Shown here in pieces: positions 28,180 to 37,258 of a stretch of DNA of 64,000 nucleotides; positions within the stretch are counted from its first letter, which is position 1, and every line of letters starts with the position of its first letter. The notes beneath the pieces are model-generated. The model was not told where the DNA came from. It saw only the letters and a program-made list of their open reading frames with translations, and ran no database searches. Position numbers and translations under genes: made by a program. Origin of the DNA: a bacterium (GTDB taxonomy: Bacteria; Bdellovibrionota; UBA2428); the NCBI GenBank assembly GCA_009991595.1, contig JAACVK010000025.1, positions 37,547 to 101,546 on the forward strand, in the 5' to 3' direction.

Positions 28180-28234
28180 AAAATAAAAAAGAAAGACCGG
28201 GGATTCCAAGGGGAGGAGAGGAAAACCCCGGTCT
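28180..28234 (-). terminator. Intrinsic terminator of the candidate small RNA
   Basis: On the minus strand the 9-bp GC-rich stem AGACCGGGG/CCCCGGTCT (28234-28226 with 28202-28194) is followed at once by TTCTTTTTTATTTT (28193-28180). The loop is 23 bases, longer than usual for a terminator, which suggests the loop has its own function. Confidence 0.7.
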
Positions 28235-28292
28235 AAACACCCAGGTTTTTGCTATAGGGGGGGAGGGAGGAGCAACAAAAACCTGAATGAGC
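28180..28292 (-). ncRNA. Candidate small regulatory RNA with two C-rich loops
   Basis: Lies in the 315-base gap between leuS (minus) and pcrA (plus). On the minus strand a transcript from about 28292 would fold into two hairpins. The first has the 10-bp stem CAGGTTTTTG/CAAAAACCTG (28285-28276 with 28251-28242); its loop holds CTCCTCCC and CTCCCCCC. The second has the 9-bp stem AGACCGGGG with CCCCGGTCT; its loop holds CCTCTCCTCCCC, and it is followed by a T-rich run. Both loops are complementary to Shine-Dalgarno sequences (GGAGG, GGGGAG), like the C-rich-loop small RNAs of staphylococci. No open reading frame fits. Structure is read from sequence; expression and targets are inference. Confidence 0.65.
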
Positions 28293-28297
28293 GCAGG

Positions 28298-28326
28298 TTT
28301 ATAGGGATTATGGCGCCTAAGGTCAA
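28298..28326 (-). promoter_or_regulatory. Sigma-70-type promoter of the candidate small RNA
   Basis: On the minus strand, -35 TTGACC (28326-28321), exactly 17 bases of spacer, then -10 TATAAA (28303-28298). Five of six bases match at each box. Transcription is predicted from about 28292, just before the first hairpin. Confidence 0.7.
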
Positions 28327-28408
28327 GATTAATTAATGGACTGCATTAGAGGCCAAAAAAGGCCTGGCTTGGCTCTGAAAGCTTGCTAAGACCAGATTCT
28401 CGGCAAGT

Positions 28409-30655
28409 ATGGCAGATTCAAAGCAAATTCAGCTAAACGGCAAACAACTTGAGGCAGTTAGCTGTCTTAAAGGCCCCTTGCTCATCTTAGCTGGTGCCGG
28501 ATCAGGTAAAACCAGAGTCCTGACACACCGCATTATAAATCTCATTCAAGAAGGCGTGGCAATGCCTGGTGAGATTCTAGCCCTCACTTTTACCAACAAA
28601 GCTGCCGGCGAAATGAGAGAACGGGTTCGACGGCAGCTAGCCGAACCCGGCATGCCTGTGGACCAAATTTGGCTTTCCACCTTCCACTCAATGGGAGCCA
28701 AACTCTTGCGCGAACATGCTCACCTTGTGGGCCTGGATTCTTCTTTTTCCATTTTCGACTCTGCCGACCAAAAAACTGTGGTCAAAACGGTTATGCAGGA
28801 AGTTGGCATAAGCGACAAAGTCGTCTCTCCTAAAGCAGTCGCCTGGAAACTCGATTCACTTAAGAACGACGGAATAAACCCCAAGAACTTTGAAGGTAGC
28901 CAAAGCTTTATGGACAAAAAACTTGTTCCGATTGTTAAACGCTACCAAGAGAAACTTAAAGAAAACAACGCCGTTGATTTTGGAGACCTACTTCTTTTAA
29001 CCTTTGAACTCTTCCATAAAAATCCTGAGCTTTGCGATGAATTTCAAGATCGCTACCCATTTATTCTCGTTGACGAATATCAAGACACCAACGCCATTCA
29101 ATATAAAATCTTAAAACTAATCACTGCAAAATATAGAAATCTTTGCGTGGTCGGCGACGAAGATCAAAGTATTTACAAATGGCGTGGGGCCGACATTTCA
29201 AACATTTTAAACTTTGAAAAAGATTTTCCAGAAACCAAAGTCATCAAACTTGAAGAAAACTATCGCAGCACTAAAAATATTATTTCTGCGGCGAGCACAG
29301 TCATCGCCAATAACACCCAAAGAAAAGAGAAAACGCTTTTCACCTCAAATCCAGATGGAGACCCTATTGAAATTCACATTTTGCAAAGTGACTTTGAAGA
29401 AAGCCAGTGGGTTGTTGAATCTATAAGAAAAAAAGTTCAACTAGAAGGAGTTCCCCTGAACGATGTTGCCATTTTCTACAGAACTCACGCCCAATCAAGA
29501 CTCTTAGAGGACAGACTTAGATACAATCGACTCCATTACAAAATTTTTGGAGGCCTCAAGTTCTATGACCGGGCCGAAGTAAAAGATGTCTTAGCCTACA
29601 TGCGCCTGATGGTTAACCCAAAAGACGATGTCTCACTCTTTAGAATCATAAACGTTCCCACGCGCGGAATAGGGAAAACAAGTCTCATTAAGATTAAAAC
29701 CTTCGCCCTAGAGAAGAACATTGCTGGCCTAGAAGCCATTGGCGAAATTTGTTCTATGCCTCCTACTCCAGAATTTAAAGGGGCTGCCCGCTCAAAACTT
29801 CAAGGCTTTTTAAAATTATACCAAGAACTTTTGGCGGCCTCTGAAGAACAAAACGCTGAAGACTTTTATAGCTTCTTGTTGGAAAAAACCGGCTACTTAG
29901 ACAAACTAAAAGATGAAGACACCATTGAAGCCCAAACAAGAATTGAAAACTTAAAAGAACTCGCATCTGCGCTTTCTGAATACGCTGCAAGAACTGCTCA
30001 ATCTGGACTGCGAGAATTTCTTGAAGAAGTCGCTTTACTAAGTGATCTGGACAAGGAACAAGAAAACCAAGAAAACTATGTGACGATGATGACTCTTCAT
30101 TCCGCCAAAGGCCTTGAATACCCTTATGTGTATTTAGTCGGGCTAGAGGAAGGTCTATTCCCAAGCATTCGCGATGAATCTTTTGAGGACGACGAAGACA
30201 TCGAAGAAGAACGTAGACTTTGTTACGTGGGAATGACTCGAGCCATGAAAAAACTCCACATGACTTCGGCCAGAATGCGAAAAGTGTTTGGTCGAACTCA
30301 GATAAGAAGAGAGTCTCGCTTTATTGATGAAATCCCCGAACAGTATCGTGTTCTCGTGGATGAAACTCGAGGCAGAGCCCCTGCAAACTCATGGCAACAA
30401 AATGCCGGGCACATGGATGACGATTCCCAATATTTTAACGACCCCAATCCTGACGGATTTGAATCTCAAGTAAACGACGAGCCAACTGAAGGAGGTTTTC
30501 CCGTAGGCTCCAAAGTGGCCCACCCAGACTTTGGGGCAGGCGTTGTCGTCAAAAGAAGCGGCAATTCGACCAACTTAAAAGTATCCGTTCGTTTTAATGG
30601 ATTTGGGGTCAAGAAGTTCATTGCCCGATTCGCCCCCCTGGAGCCCTTGATCTAA
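28409..30655 (+). CDS. UvrD/PcrA-type superfamily 1 DNA helicase
   Basis: A 748-residue 3'-5' DNA helicase used in repair and in clearing replication blocks. Motifs in order are the Q-motif LNGKQLEAVS, Walker A GAGSGKTRVL (motif I), TFTNKAAGEMRERV (Ia), VDEYQDTN (II), GDEDQSIYKWRGAD (III), LEENYRST (IV), TLHSAKGLEYPYVYLVG (V) and EERRLCYVGMTRA (VI). The C-terminal 50 residues (FPVGSKVAHPDFGAGVVVKRSG) form a Tudor-like domain, as in PcrA, which contacts RNA polymerase. PcrA and UvrD cannot be told apart with certainty. The ribosome site is weak. Confidence 0.95.
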   Translation: MADSKQIQLNGKQLEAVSCLKGPLLILAGAGSGKTRVLTHRIINLIQEGVAMPGEILALTFTNKAAGEMRERVRRQLAEPGMPVDQIWLSTFHSMGAKLLREHAHLVGLDSSFSIFDSADQKTVVKTVMQEVGISDKVVSPKAVAWKLDSLKNDGINPKNFEGSQSFMDKKLVPIVKRYQEKLKENNAVDFGDLLLLTFELFHKNPELCDEFQDRYPFILVDEYQDTNAIQYKILKLITAKYRNLCVVGDEDQSIYKWRGADISNILNFEKDFPETKVIKLEENYRSTKNIISAASTVIANNTQRKEKTLFTSNPDGDPIEIHILQSDFEESQWVVESIRKKVQLEGVPLNDVAIFYRTHAQSRLLEDRLRYNRLHYKIFGGLKFYDRAEVKDVLAYMRLMVNPKDDVSLFRIINVPTRGIGKTSLIKIKTFALEKNIAGLEAIGEICSMPPTPEFKGAARSKLQGFLKLYQELLAASEEQNAEDFYSFLLEKTGYLDKLKDEDTIEAQTRIENLKELASALSEYAARTAQSGLREFLEEVALLSDLDKEQENQENYVTMMTLHSAKGLEYPYVYLVGLEEGLFPSIRDESFEDDEDIEEERRLCYVGMTRAMKKLHMTSARMRKVFGRTQIRRESRFIDEIPEQYRVLVDETRGRAPANSWQQNAGHMDDDSQYFNDPNPDGFESQVNDEPTEGGFPVGSKVAHPDFGAGVVVKRSGNSTNLKVSVRFNGFGVKKFIARFAPLEPLI

Positions 30656-30724
30656 AAAGGCACAAAATTCCAACACCTTGCTCCAAACTCAAAGGCTTAT
30701 TAGACTGAACTTAAGAAGGTTTAA

Positions 30725-31009
30725 ATGAAGGAAATTGACGTTAAAAAAGTGGCTGAGCTTGCTCGTATCAATGTTAACCAAGAGCAAGAAGCTGAGCTAA
30801 AGCTTGCCCTCACTCAAATCCTCAAACACTTTGAAGGGCTCAAGAACGTGAACACCGACGAAGTTGAACCTTTGTTTCATTTTCAAGATCAAATGCCTCT
30901 TCGTGAGGATCTTGCAGAAGAAGCTCTCAAGCAAGAAGAACTGCTTAAGAATGCACCCAATCACGTTGATGGCTGCTTTAGAATTCCTAAAGTAATTGGA
31001 GATCACTAA
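30725..31009 (+). CDS. gatC: GatC, Asp/Glu-tRNA amidotransferase subunit C
   Basis: A 94-residue subunit that wraps around and stabilises GatA in the GatCAB complex, which converts Glu-tRNA(Gln) and Asp-tRNA(Asn) to the amidated forms. Family pattern: VKKVAELARINVNQEQEAEL at the N-terminus and VEPLFH..DQMPLRED in the second half (family vepm.h......lReD). It is first in the run gatC-gatA-gatB, two bases before gatA. The 69 bases upstream of it probably hold the operon promoter, though none is clear. Confidence 0.95.
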   Translation: MKEIDVKKVAELARINVNQEQEAELKLALTQILKHFEGLKNVNTDEVEPLFHFQDQMPLREDLAEEALKQEELLKNAPNHVDGCFRIPKVIGDH

Positions 31010-31011
31010 CG

Positions 31012-32502
31012 ATGAACACTCCAGAAGACTTTCTTAGCAATGGTGATTTCCTAAAAATTCGTGAAGCTCTTGATAAGAAACAGATTAGCTCAACAGAGTT
31101 AACAAAACTCTCGCTCATAAAAGCTAAAGCACAAAACGATAAAACCAATGCTCTCATTCACTTCTGCGATCAGCAAGCGCTCGATACTGCTGCCCAAGCT
31201 GACAAACGCATCGCCTCTGGCGAAACGGGTGCCCTGCTTGGCATTCCAATTGCTGTGAAGGATTTAATCCTCGTTAAAGACGCACCGACAACTGCGGCCT
31301 CTAAGATGTTAGAGAACTTTACAGCCCCCTATGATGCTACCGTCGTCTCAAGATTACGTAGTGCCAGTGCTCCTATTATCGCCAAAGCCAATCTCGATGA
31401 GTTTGCTATGGGCTCTTCTAATGAAACTTCTTTCTTTGGCTGTGTAAAAAATCCTTGGGACCTTAGCCGAGTCCCTGGCGGCTCTTCCGGCGGATCTGCT
31501 GCGGCTGTTGCTGCAAGGTCTTTCACACTAAGCCTGGGAACAGACACAGGTGGCTCCATTCGACAACCTAGTTCGCTGTGCGGAATCACTGGACTAAAGC
31601 CCACCTACGGAAGAGTTTCTCGTTATGGTGTTGTTGCCTTTGCGAGCTCACTTGATCAAGTCGGTCCGATGTGCACAGATGCTTTGTCATGTGCCGCGAT
31701 TATGGATGTTATTTCCGGGAGAGACCTGCACGATGCAACCTGCAATCATGAAAACAAAGCCGACAGCTTTGCCCTGACGAAAGCCTATAGCGAAAAACAA
31801 TCTCTTAAAGGACTCAAAATTGGACTAGCCAAACAATTTCTTAGCTCTAAAGTTCAGACCGACGTGCATAGAAATGTAGAGGCCGCAATCGCTTATTACA
31901 AAAGCGTCGGAGCTGAAGTTATAGAAATCGATCTACCTCATGTCGAACACTCCTTAGCTTGCTACTATTTAATATGCACCTCTGAAGCCTCTAGCAATCT
32001 GGCACGATATGATGGTGTTCGCTATGGGTATAGGAGCCCGAAAGAGGACAGTTCCTTGCTTGATCTCTACAAGAATAGTCGAGCAGAAGGTTTTGGAGAT
32101 GAAGTCAAACGAAGAATTCTACTGGGAACCTTTGCTCTCTCTAGCGGATACTACGATGACTACTTTCAAAAGGCGGCCAGAATTAGGCGCTTAATCTCAA
32201 AAGACTTCGAATCGGCCTTCAAGAAAGTCGATGTAATCGCAAGTCCAACCTCACCCTTCACTGCCTTTAAACTTGGAGAAAAAACCAAAGACCCCTTATC
32301 GATGTATGCTGCTGACATTTTCACACTGGCAACCAACCTAGCAGGACTGCCAGCAGTTTCATTTAACGTTGGCTTTGATCAATCGAACCTTCCCATTGGA
32401 CTTCAATTGCAGGGCGCAAGATGGAACGACAATTTACTCCTTGGACTGGCAGCTCTCTATCAAAAAAACAACCCAGGCAAGAACAAGGCAGCAACCTTAT
32501 GA
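31012..32502 (+). CDS. gatA: GatA, amidase subunit of GatCAB
   Basis: A 496-residue amidase-signature enzyme that releases ammonia from glutamine. The Ser-cisSer-Lys triad context is clear: PIAVKDLI (Lys), GGSSGGSAAAV and GTDTGGSIRQPSS (nucleophile and cis-Ser). The DQVGPMCTDA and YDDYFQKAARIRRLI stretches also match GatA. Ammonia passes through a tunnel to GatB. The ATG has GGAG about ten bases upstream, and the stop overlaps the gatB start (ATGA at 32499-32502). Confidence 0.97.
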   Translation: MNTPEDFLSNGDFLKIREALDKKQISSTELTKLSLIKAKAQNDKTNALIHFCDQQALDTAAQADKRIASGETGALLGIPIAVKDLILVKDAPTTAASKMLENFTAPYDATVVSRLRSASAPIIAKANLDEFAMGSSNETSFFGCVKNPWDLSRVPGGSSGGSAAAVAARSFTLSLGTDTGGSIRQPSSLCGITGLKPTYGRVSRYGVVAFASSLDQVGPMCTDALSCAAIMDVISGRDLHDATCNHENKADSFALTKAYSEKQSLKGLKIGLAKQFLSSKVQTDVHRNVEAAIAYYKSVGAEVIEIDLPHVEHSLACYYLICTSEASSNLARYDGVRYGYRSPKEDSSLLDLYKNSRAEGFGDEVKRRILLGTFALSSGYYDDYFQKAARIRRLISKDFESAFKKVDVIASPTSPFTAFKLGEKTKDPLSMYAADIFTLATNLAGLPAVSFNVGFDQSNLPIGLQLQGARWNDNLLLGLAALYQKNNPGKNKAATL

Positions 32503-33935
32503 ACAACTCTTATGAGATTACAATAGGACTAGAGATTCACGCTCAACTACTCACCCACAGTAAGGCGTTTTGTTTTGCGCCCTCTGAATTTGCCGCCACT
32601 GAGAACACCATGGTGGGACCCGTTTCTGCAGGACTTCCCGGCGCACTGCCCGTTCTCAATCTGAGAGCTGTTGAGCTAGCCGTTAGAGCAGGCCATTGTT
32701 TAAATTGCACCATCAACTCAAAAAGTGTCTTTTCTAGAAAAAACTACTTTTATCCAGACTTACCCAAGGGATATCAGATCTCACAATTTGATCTACCTCT
32801 TTGTTCGAATGGATGGATTGAAATTGAGTTCGGTCAAAACCAAAAGAAAAGAATCAACATTGAACGCATTCACATGGAAGAAGATGCAGGAAAATCCACG
32901 CACTTTGGATCCAACTCACTTTTAAATCTCAATCGATCGGGAGTGCCCTTGATTGAAATTGTCACCAAGCCTGAAATCACCTCTTCAGAAGAAGCCGTAG
33001 CCTTTATGAAAAAGGTTCACTCCATACTCACTTTTGCAAAAGTAAGTGATGGAAATATGGAGGAAGGAAACTTCCGTTGTGATGTCAACCTGAGCGTTAA
33101 ACCTGTTGGAGAAAAGATCTTGGGGACTCGCACCGAAATTAAAAACATCAACTCTTTTCGTTTTGCCGAAAAGGCCATCGCTTATGAAGCCTCCAGACAG
33201 ATTGCCTTAATTCAAAACGGTCAAAGAGTGATTCAAGAGACAAGAGGCTGGGACGCCGCTCTCGACAAAACCTTCTCTCAAAGAAGTAAGGAAGAAGCCC
33301 ACGACTATAGATATTTCCCAGACCCAGATTTACCACCGCTCGTGCTTACACCTCACTTTATCGAACAAATCATTAAAGACACTCCTGAGCTACCTGAAGC
33401 TAAAAAGAATCGTCTTGCTGCGAAATACCGACTGAGTGAATATGATGCTTCACTACTGACCAGCAGCTCGGAAGTGGCCAACTATTTTGAAGAGTGCATT
33501 TCTCAAGGAGCTCCAGCTAAGCCAGCGGCCAACTGGATTTTAGGAGATCTTTTCTCTCACCTAAAACTAAGAGAAGAGCTCTCTATTGAAAGGAGTCCGA
33601 TTGCCCCTAAAGCCTTGGCGGAACTGATTTCACTGATCGAAACCAAGGTGATTTCTGGAAAGATTGCCAAAACAGTTTTTAGCGAAATGTTTAATAGCGG
33701 CGAAACCGCCTCTCGCATTGTAAAAGCTAAGAGACTCTCTCAGGTTAGCGACTCCTCACAAATTCAAAACTGGGTAAATGAAGTGCTTCAGAAGAACCCT
33801 GAAGTAGTTACACAATTCCAACAAGGGCAGTCTAAAGTTTTTGCTTTTCTCGTCGGCCAAGTTATGAAACTCTCTCAAGGCAAAGCAGATCCCGAACAAG
33901 TTTCTGTTTTATTAAAAAAAGGAATAGCCCCATGA
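32499..33935 (+). CDS. gatB: GatB, tRNA-binding kinase subunit of GatCAB
   Basis: Activates the tRNA-bound Glu/Asp with ATP and adds the ammonia from GatA. I start it at ATG 32499 (MNNSYEITIGLEIHAQL), overlapping the gatA stop, which gives 478 residues. An upstream in-frame start at 32421 lies inside gatA and adds 26 unrelated residues. Key segments are GLEIHAQLLT, ALPVLN (in place of GLPVLN), FSRKNYFYPDLPKGYQISQ, MEEDAGKS, and FRCDVNLSV. The YqeY-like tRNA-binding tail is present. The stop overlaps lolA (ATGA). Confidence 0.97.
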   Translation: MNNSYEITIGLEIHAQLLTHSKAFCFAPSEFAATENTMVGPVSAGLPGALPVLNLRAVELAVRAGHCLNCTINSKSVFSRKNYFYPDLPKGYQISQFDLPLCSNGWIEIEFGQNQKKRINIERIHMEEDAGKSTHFGSNSLLNLNRSGVPLIEIVTKPEITSSEEAVAFMKKVHSILTFAKVSDGNMEEGNFRCDVNLSVKPVGEKILGTRTEIKNINSFRFAEKAIAYEASRQIALIQNGQRVIQETRGWDAALDKTFSQRSKEEAHDYRYFPDPDLPPLVLTPHFIEQIIKDTPELPEAKKNRLAAKYRLSEYDASLLTSSSEVANYFEECISQGAPAKPAANWILGDLFSHLKLREELSIERSPIAPKALAELISLIETKVISGKIAKTVFSEMFNSGETASRIVKAKRLSQVSDSSQIQNWVNEVLQKNPEVVTQFQQGQSKVFAFLVGQVMKLSQGKADPEQVSVLLKKGIAP

Positions 33936-34606
33936 AGAAATATATATATTTACTGTCTCTGCTTTTCACAAGTTTTCAGTCTTCTGCAAAGATTGAAGGA
34001 GAATCAAGCCTTGTTCTAAAATCAGTCATTAGTCGATACGAACGGCTTGGAAACTGGAAAGCTAAATTCACTCAACACATTCATTCTGTGGGGTTAAACA
34101 GCGGCAATTTCTCGCAGGGAATTTTCTATTTTGTTGAGCCCGGTAATTTTCTATATTCGCTAAAAGGCCCGGAATATAGCGATTTTGTCAGCAACGGAAA
34201 AAAAGCCTGGCACATCAAGTATCCGGGCGGCCCTAAAGGCACCCCTGAAGCAAAGATCTTTTCCGACGTTAGAAAGCTCGACCTGAATCGTTATCTACTT
34301 TTCCTAAGAGGCTTTAAAGGAGCATCTGCCAACGACCTTTCCTCCATCGACAAAGACTTTAAAGTGGAGGGGAAGAAACAGGGAGAAACTTTAATTCTCA
34401 CTCTCGAGCCCAAAGGCGAGTCTGACATTTCTCAAATTCGCCTAGTTTTCTTAAATTCTGTAGAGGCTCCTTCCGAGGTGAATATTACCGATCTACTTGG
34501 AACTACTACTAAAATTAAGATTACCTCCTTCGAAAAGATCAAGAAGCCGGACATGAAACTTTTCCAACCTGATCTTCCTAAAAATGCTAAAATCCAGCAC
34601 CTATGA
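33932..34606 (+). CDS. lolA: LolA, periplasmic lipoprotein carrier
   Basis: A 224-residue protein with a signal peptide (MKKYIYLLSLLFTSFQSSA) and an incomplete beta-barrel fold. The LolA pattern appears as LGNWKAKFTQHIHSVG, GIFYFVEPGNFLYSLKGPE and the C-terminal strands around LLGTTTKIKI. It ferries outer membrane lipoproteins from the LolCDE transporter across the periplasm. It is translationally coupled on both sides, to gatB and to rimO, by four-base overlaps. It ties to the lgt/lspA pair elsewhere in the window. Confidence 0.85.
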   Translation: MKKYIYLLSLLFTSFQSSAKIEGESSLVLKSVISRYERLGNWKAKFTQHIHSVGLNSGNFSQGIFYFVEPGNFLYSLKGPEYSDFVSNGKKAWHIKYPGGPKGTPEAKIFSDVRKLDLNRYLLFLRGFKGASANDLSSIDKDFKVEGKKQGETLILTLEPKGESDISQIRLVFLNSVEAPSEVNITDLLGTTTKIKITSFEKIKKPDMKLFQPDLPKNAKIQHL

Positions 34607-35943
34607 AAAGTGTCCATTTCGTCTCCTTAGGATGTGCTCGCAACCTTGTTGATTCTGAGGTCATGGCAGGCCTTCTTCAAAAAGACGGCTATCAATTAAG
34701 CCCTGACCCCAGCCAAGCTGAGCTCATCGTGGTGAACACCTGTGGCTTTATCGATACTGCAAAGAAAGAAAGCGTCGAAAGCATTCTGGACGCAGCTCAA
34801 TACAAGGATCGCAAACGAGGCAAGTGCGAACGCCTGGTGGTTGCCGGTTGCTTGTCTGAGAGATACCCAGACGAACTCAAAAAAAGCATTCCTGAAATAG
34901 ATTTAGTCACAGGAAGCTCCGCCTTTTCTAGTATTGTAGAAAAGGTCAACGCGCTCAACGACCAACAGGGCCCGAGAGTTATCATTGACGAGCAACGCAT
35001 CGCCGACTTTGAACTGCCTCGTTTAAATAGCCAACCTTTTTATACAGCCTACTTAAAGCTAGCTGAAGGCTGCGCTAAAAGATGTAGCTTTTGTGTGATA
35101 CCAAAACTTCGTGGTGGCCTGCGCTCACGCACCATTCCCTCTCTAATTAAAGAGGCTCAGTCATTGGTCGACGGTGGCGTGAAGGAATTAAACTTAATTG
35201 CCCAAGATCTCACCGACTTTGGTCGAGACAGAAAAGACGGAACTTCCCTAGAAGCTTTTCTCAAAGAAATTGTAAAAGTGGAAGGATTAGGTTGGGCACG
35301 TCTTTTTTACACCTATCCCGATCAAATTTCTGATGAAGTCATTTCATTAATCAAAAACGAAGAAAAAATTTGTAACTACCTCGACGTTCCCGTCCAACAC
35401 ATTAATGATGTGATGCTCAAAAGAATGAATCGCCATGTGTCCGGAACTCAAATACTAAAAATGCTTGAACGACTCAAAAAAGAAATTCCCGACATGGTTA
35501 TTAGAACCTCGCTCATGGTTGGATTTCCTGGAGAAGAGCAAAAGCATTTTGATGAACTTAAAAACTTTATTTCCATGGGCCTCATCGACCAGATGGGCGT
35601 ATTTACCTATTCTCACGAAGAAGGAGCTCCTTCTTTTCAACTGCCAGATGACGTCGACCAAGAGTTAAAAGAAGAACGCCGAAAGCAACTTCATGATCTA
35701 CAGCTAGAGACTCAAAAGAAGGCCCTTGGAACTTGGGTTGGCAGGAAAGTAAAAGTTTTGGTTGAAGGAACTCACCCCGAAACCGAACTTCTTTTAAAGG
35801 GGCGTCACTACGGACAAGCTCCCGACATCGACAACCTTACTCTGATCAACGCAGGCCAAGCCAATGTTGGAGACTTTGTTGATGTAAATATTCGCGAAGT
35901 GGTTGGACTTGATGTCTGTGGGGAAATTGACGGGTCTTTGTGA
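34603..35943 (+). CDS. rimO: RimO, ribosomal protein S12 methylthiotransferase
   Basis: A 446-residue radical-SAM enzyme that methylthiolates an Asp of ribosomal protein uS12. The order is an N-terminal cluster domain with SLGCARNLVDSEVM and NTCGFIDTAKKES, the radical-SAM motif GCAKRCSFCVIP (CxxxCxxC), and a C-terminal TRAM domain. The LGCARNLVDSE start and LRSR context favour RimO over MiaB. The ATG overlaps the lolA stop, and its TGA stop overlaps the GTG start of the DUF167 gene. Confidence 0.95.
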   Translation: MKSVHFVSLGCARNLVDSEVMAGLLQKDGYQLSPDPSQAELIVVNTCGFIDTAKKESVESILDAAQYKDRKRGKCERLVVAGCLSERYPDELKKSIPEIDLVTGSSAFSSIVEKVNALNDQQGPRVIIDEQRIADFELPRLNSQPFYTAYLKLAEGCAKRCSFCVIPKLRGGLRSRTIPSLIKEAQSLVDGGVKELNLIAQDLTDFGRDRKDGTSLEAFLKEIVKVEGLGWARLFYTYPDQISDEVISLIKNEEKICNYLDVPVQHINDVMLKRMNRHVSGTQILKMLERLKKEIPDMVIRTSLMVGFPGEEQKHFDELKNFISMGLIDQMGVFTYSHEEGAPSFQLPDDVDQELKEERRKQLHDLQLETQKKALGTWVGRKVKVLVEGTHPETELLLKGRHYGQAPDIDNLTLINAGQANVGDFVDVNIREVVGLDVCGEIDGSL

Positions 35944-36254
35944 AGCTGCCTGTTTTTGAGCAACCTCACAATCCAAACTCTTCATTTATGCATGTGAGGG
36001 TCTCGCCAGGAGCCTCTCGCAGCCAATGGCTCGGTCTAATGGGCAACCAGTTTGTCAAGATAGCTCTTCAGGCCCCTGCTACAGACGGCAAGGCCAATGC
36101 TGCGCTCTGCAAATTTATTGCTAAAGAGTTTCAAATAAAAGCCAAAGGTGTTGAAATAATTAAGGGTGAGAAAAGTCAAAACAAAACAGTCCTTATCGCA
36201 ATTGATAAGTCTAAGCTTACTGAGCTTCTTATTCCTTTGCTCGCAACAAAGTAG
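35940..36254 (+). CDS. YggU/DUF167-family protein
   Basis: A 104-residue protein with the family core VRVSPGASRSQWLG, ALQAPATDGKANAALCKFIAKEF and IIKGEKSQNKTVLI. The family is structurally known but functionally undefined; neighbours often include YggS/YggT. It starts at GTG 35940, which overlaps the rimO stop. Its last 89 bases also encode, in another frame, the signal peptide of the next outer membrane protein. Confidence 0.88.
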   Translation: MKLPVFEQPHNPNSSFMHVRVSPGASRSQWLGLMGNQFVKIALQAPATDGKANAALCKFIAKEFQIKAKGVEIIKGEKSQNKTVLIAIDKSKLTELLIPLLATK

Positions 36255-37227
36255 CGCAAGCCAATCTGGCCCCTATTTTCCTACCCATAATTTTCCTACA
36301 GATAGAAGCTTCCATCTAAGCTATGATTTTGGAGTTTTAAAAACCGGTAGGAATTATGACGAAACAGGCAGCAGCACTCCACTCCTTCTTAATTCTCAAC
36401 TTTTTCGATATCGACACAAACTAACTCCCGAATACCAAGTTAATCGTAACTTCAACGTTGGGGCCTACATTCAGGTGGACAGCCTCAATCTTGCGGACGA
36501 AGACGGCAACACAATTTCTAAAAAAGGTTTCTCGGATCAAGTTATTTTTAGTGAATATCGATTTTTTGATATTCCAGGCGCTTCGGTTGGAGTGGCAACA
36601 TTGGTGAAATTTCCTTTTTATGAAAACACAACTGTAAGCAAGTTTCTTGATTCAGGAGAGGGTTCTACTATTCTGATTGGAGATGCACAAACTGACTTTA
36701 GTGTTATGGCCACCTCAGAACTTTGGCCGTCAAACTTCATTCGCTTCCGTCTGGATTTTGGATACACCTATAGAAGTGACTCTTTTGGTGCCGAGATCCC
36801 GTATTTGATTTCAGCTGGCTACGTGAGCAAAAAGGTTGATATAGACCTAAGACTTAAAGGGAACTTCTCGCTAGAAAACGATGCCATCGTTGCAGATAAC
36901 TCTACAGCAGCCGAGAACTCTCAGTTGCTTCAAACTGCTTTCGGCGACTCAAACTATGCATTATCGGGCAATCCGTCCGCAACTAAGTTTGAAACTGCCA
37001 TTTCGTTTTGGTTTGATCCGCTTTGGGGAGCTAGTGCCAGCTTCGAAAAATCTCTTCGAGGAAAAAACTCCCCTCAATTCTGGGGCATTCAATTTGGATT
37101 AACCTATCGCTTTCTAGAAAGAGAAGAACGCCTGAAACAAACGGCTAGAGAAGTTGATATTTCTACGGATCAAGAAAAAGGTGTCTTCGAAGGCGAAGGT
37201 GGCTTCGGAGAAGACGAGTTTTACTAG
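36166..37227 (+). CDS. Putative outer membrane beta-barrel protein, unknown
   Basis: A 353-residue exported protein. It starts at GTG 36166 inside the DUF167 gene, because this frame gives a textbook signal peptide (MRKVKTKQSLSQLISLSLLSFLFLC, cleavage near SSA); no ATG start fits. The mature part has alternating hydrophobic/polar strands rich in aromatic residues (FHLSYDFGVL, SEYRFFDIPGASVGVATLVKF, FIRFRLDFGYTYR, GIQFGLTYRFL), typical of a barrel of about 12-14 strands. An acidic C-terminal tail (about 325-353) follows the last strand. The ligand is unknown. Confidence 0.7.
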   Translation: MRKVKTKQSLSQLISLSLLSFLFLCSQQSSASQSGPYFPTHNFPTDRSFHLSYDFGVLKTGRNYDETGSSTPLLLNSQLFRYRHKLTPEYQVNRNFNVGAYIQVDSLNLADEDGNTISKKGFSDQVIFSEYRFFDIPGASVGVATLVKFPFYENTTVSKFLDSGEGSTILIGDAQTDFSVMATSELWPSNFIRFRLDFGYTYRSDSFGAEIPYLISAGYVSKKVDIDLRLKGNFSLENDAIVADNSTAAENSQLLQTAFGDSNYALSGNPSATKFETAISFWFDPLWGASASFEKSLRGKNSPQFWGIQFGLTYRFLEREERLKQTAREVDISTDQEKGVFEGEGGFGEDEFY

Positions 37228-37258
37228 AGCAATCAGAAATTACTTCTCAGTTGCTCTA
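37225..37258. terminator. Convergent hairpin between the barrel-protein and CDP-alcohol transferase genes
   Basis: TAGAGCAA and TTGCTCTA form a perfect 8-bp stem around an 18-base loop with an inner AGAA/TTCT pairing. It overlaps the stop codons of both convergent genes. It may act on both strands; neither side has a long T-run. Confidence 0.4.

Noticed and set aside
28194..28285. Plus-strand RNA with G-rich (GGGGAGGAG) loops, possibly a CsrA sponge
   Set aside because: The GGA motifs are tempting, but the plus strand has no T-run after the second hairpin and no good promoter, while the minus strand has both.
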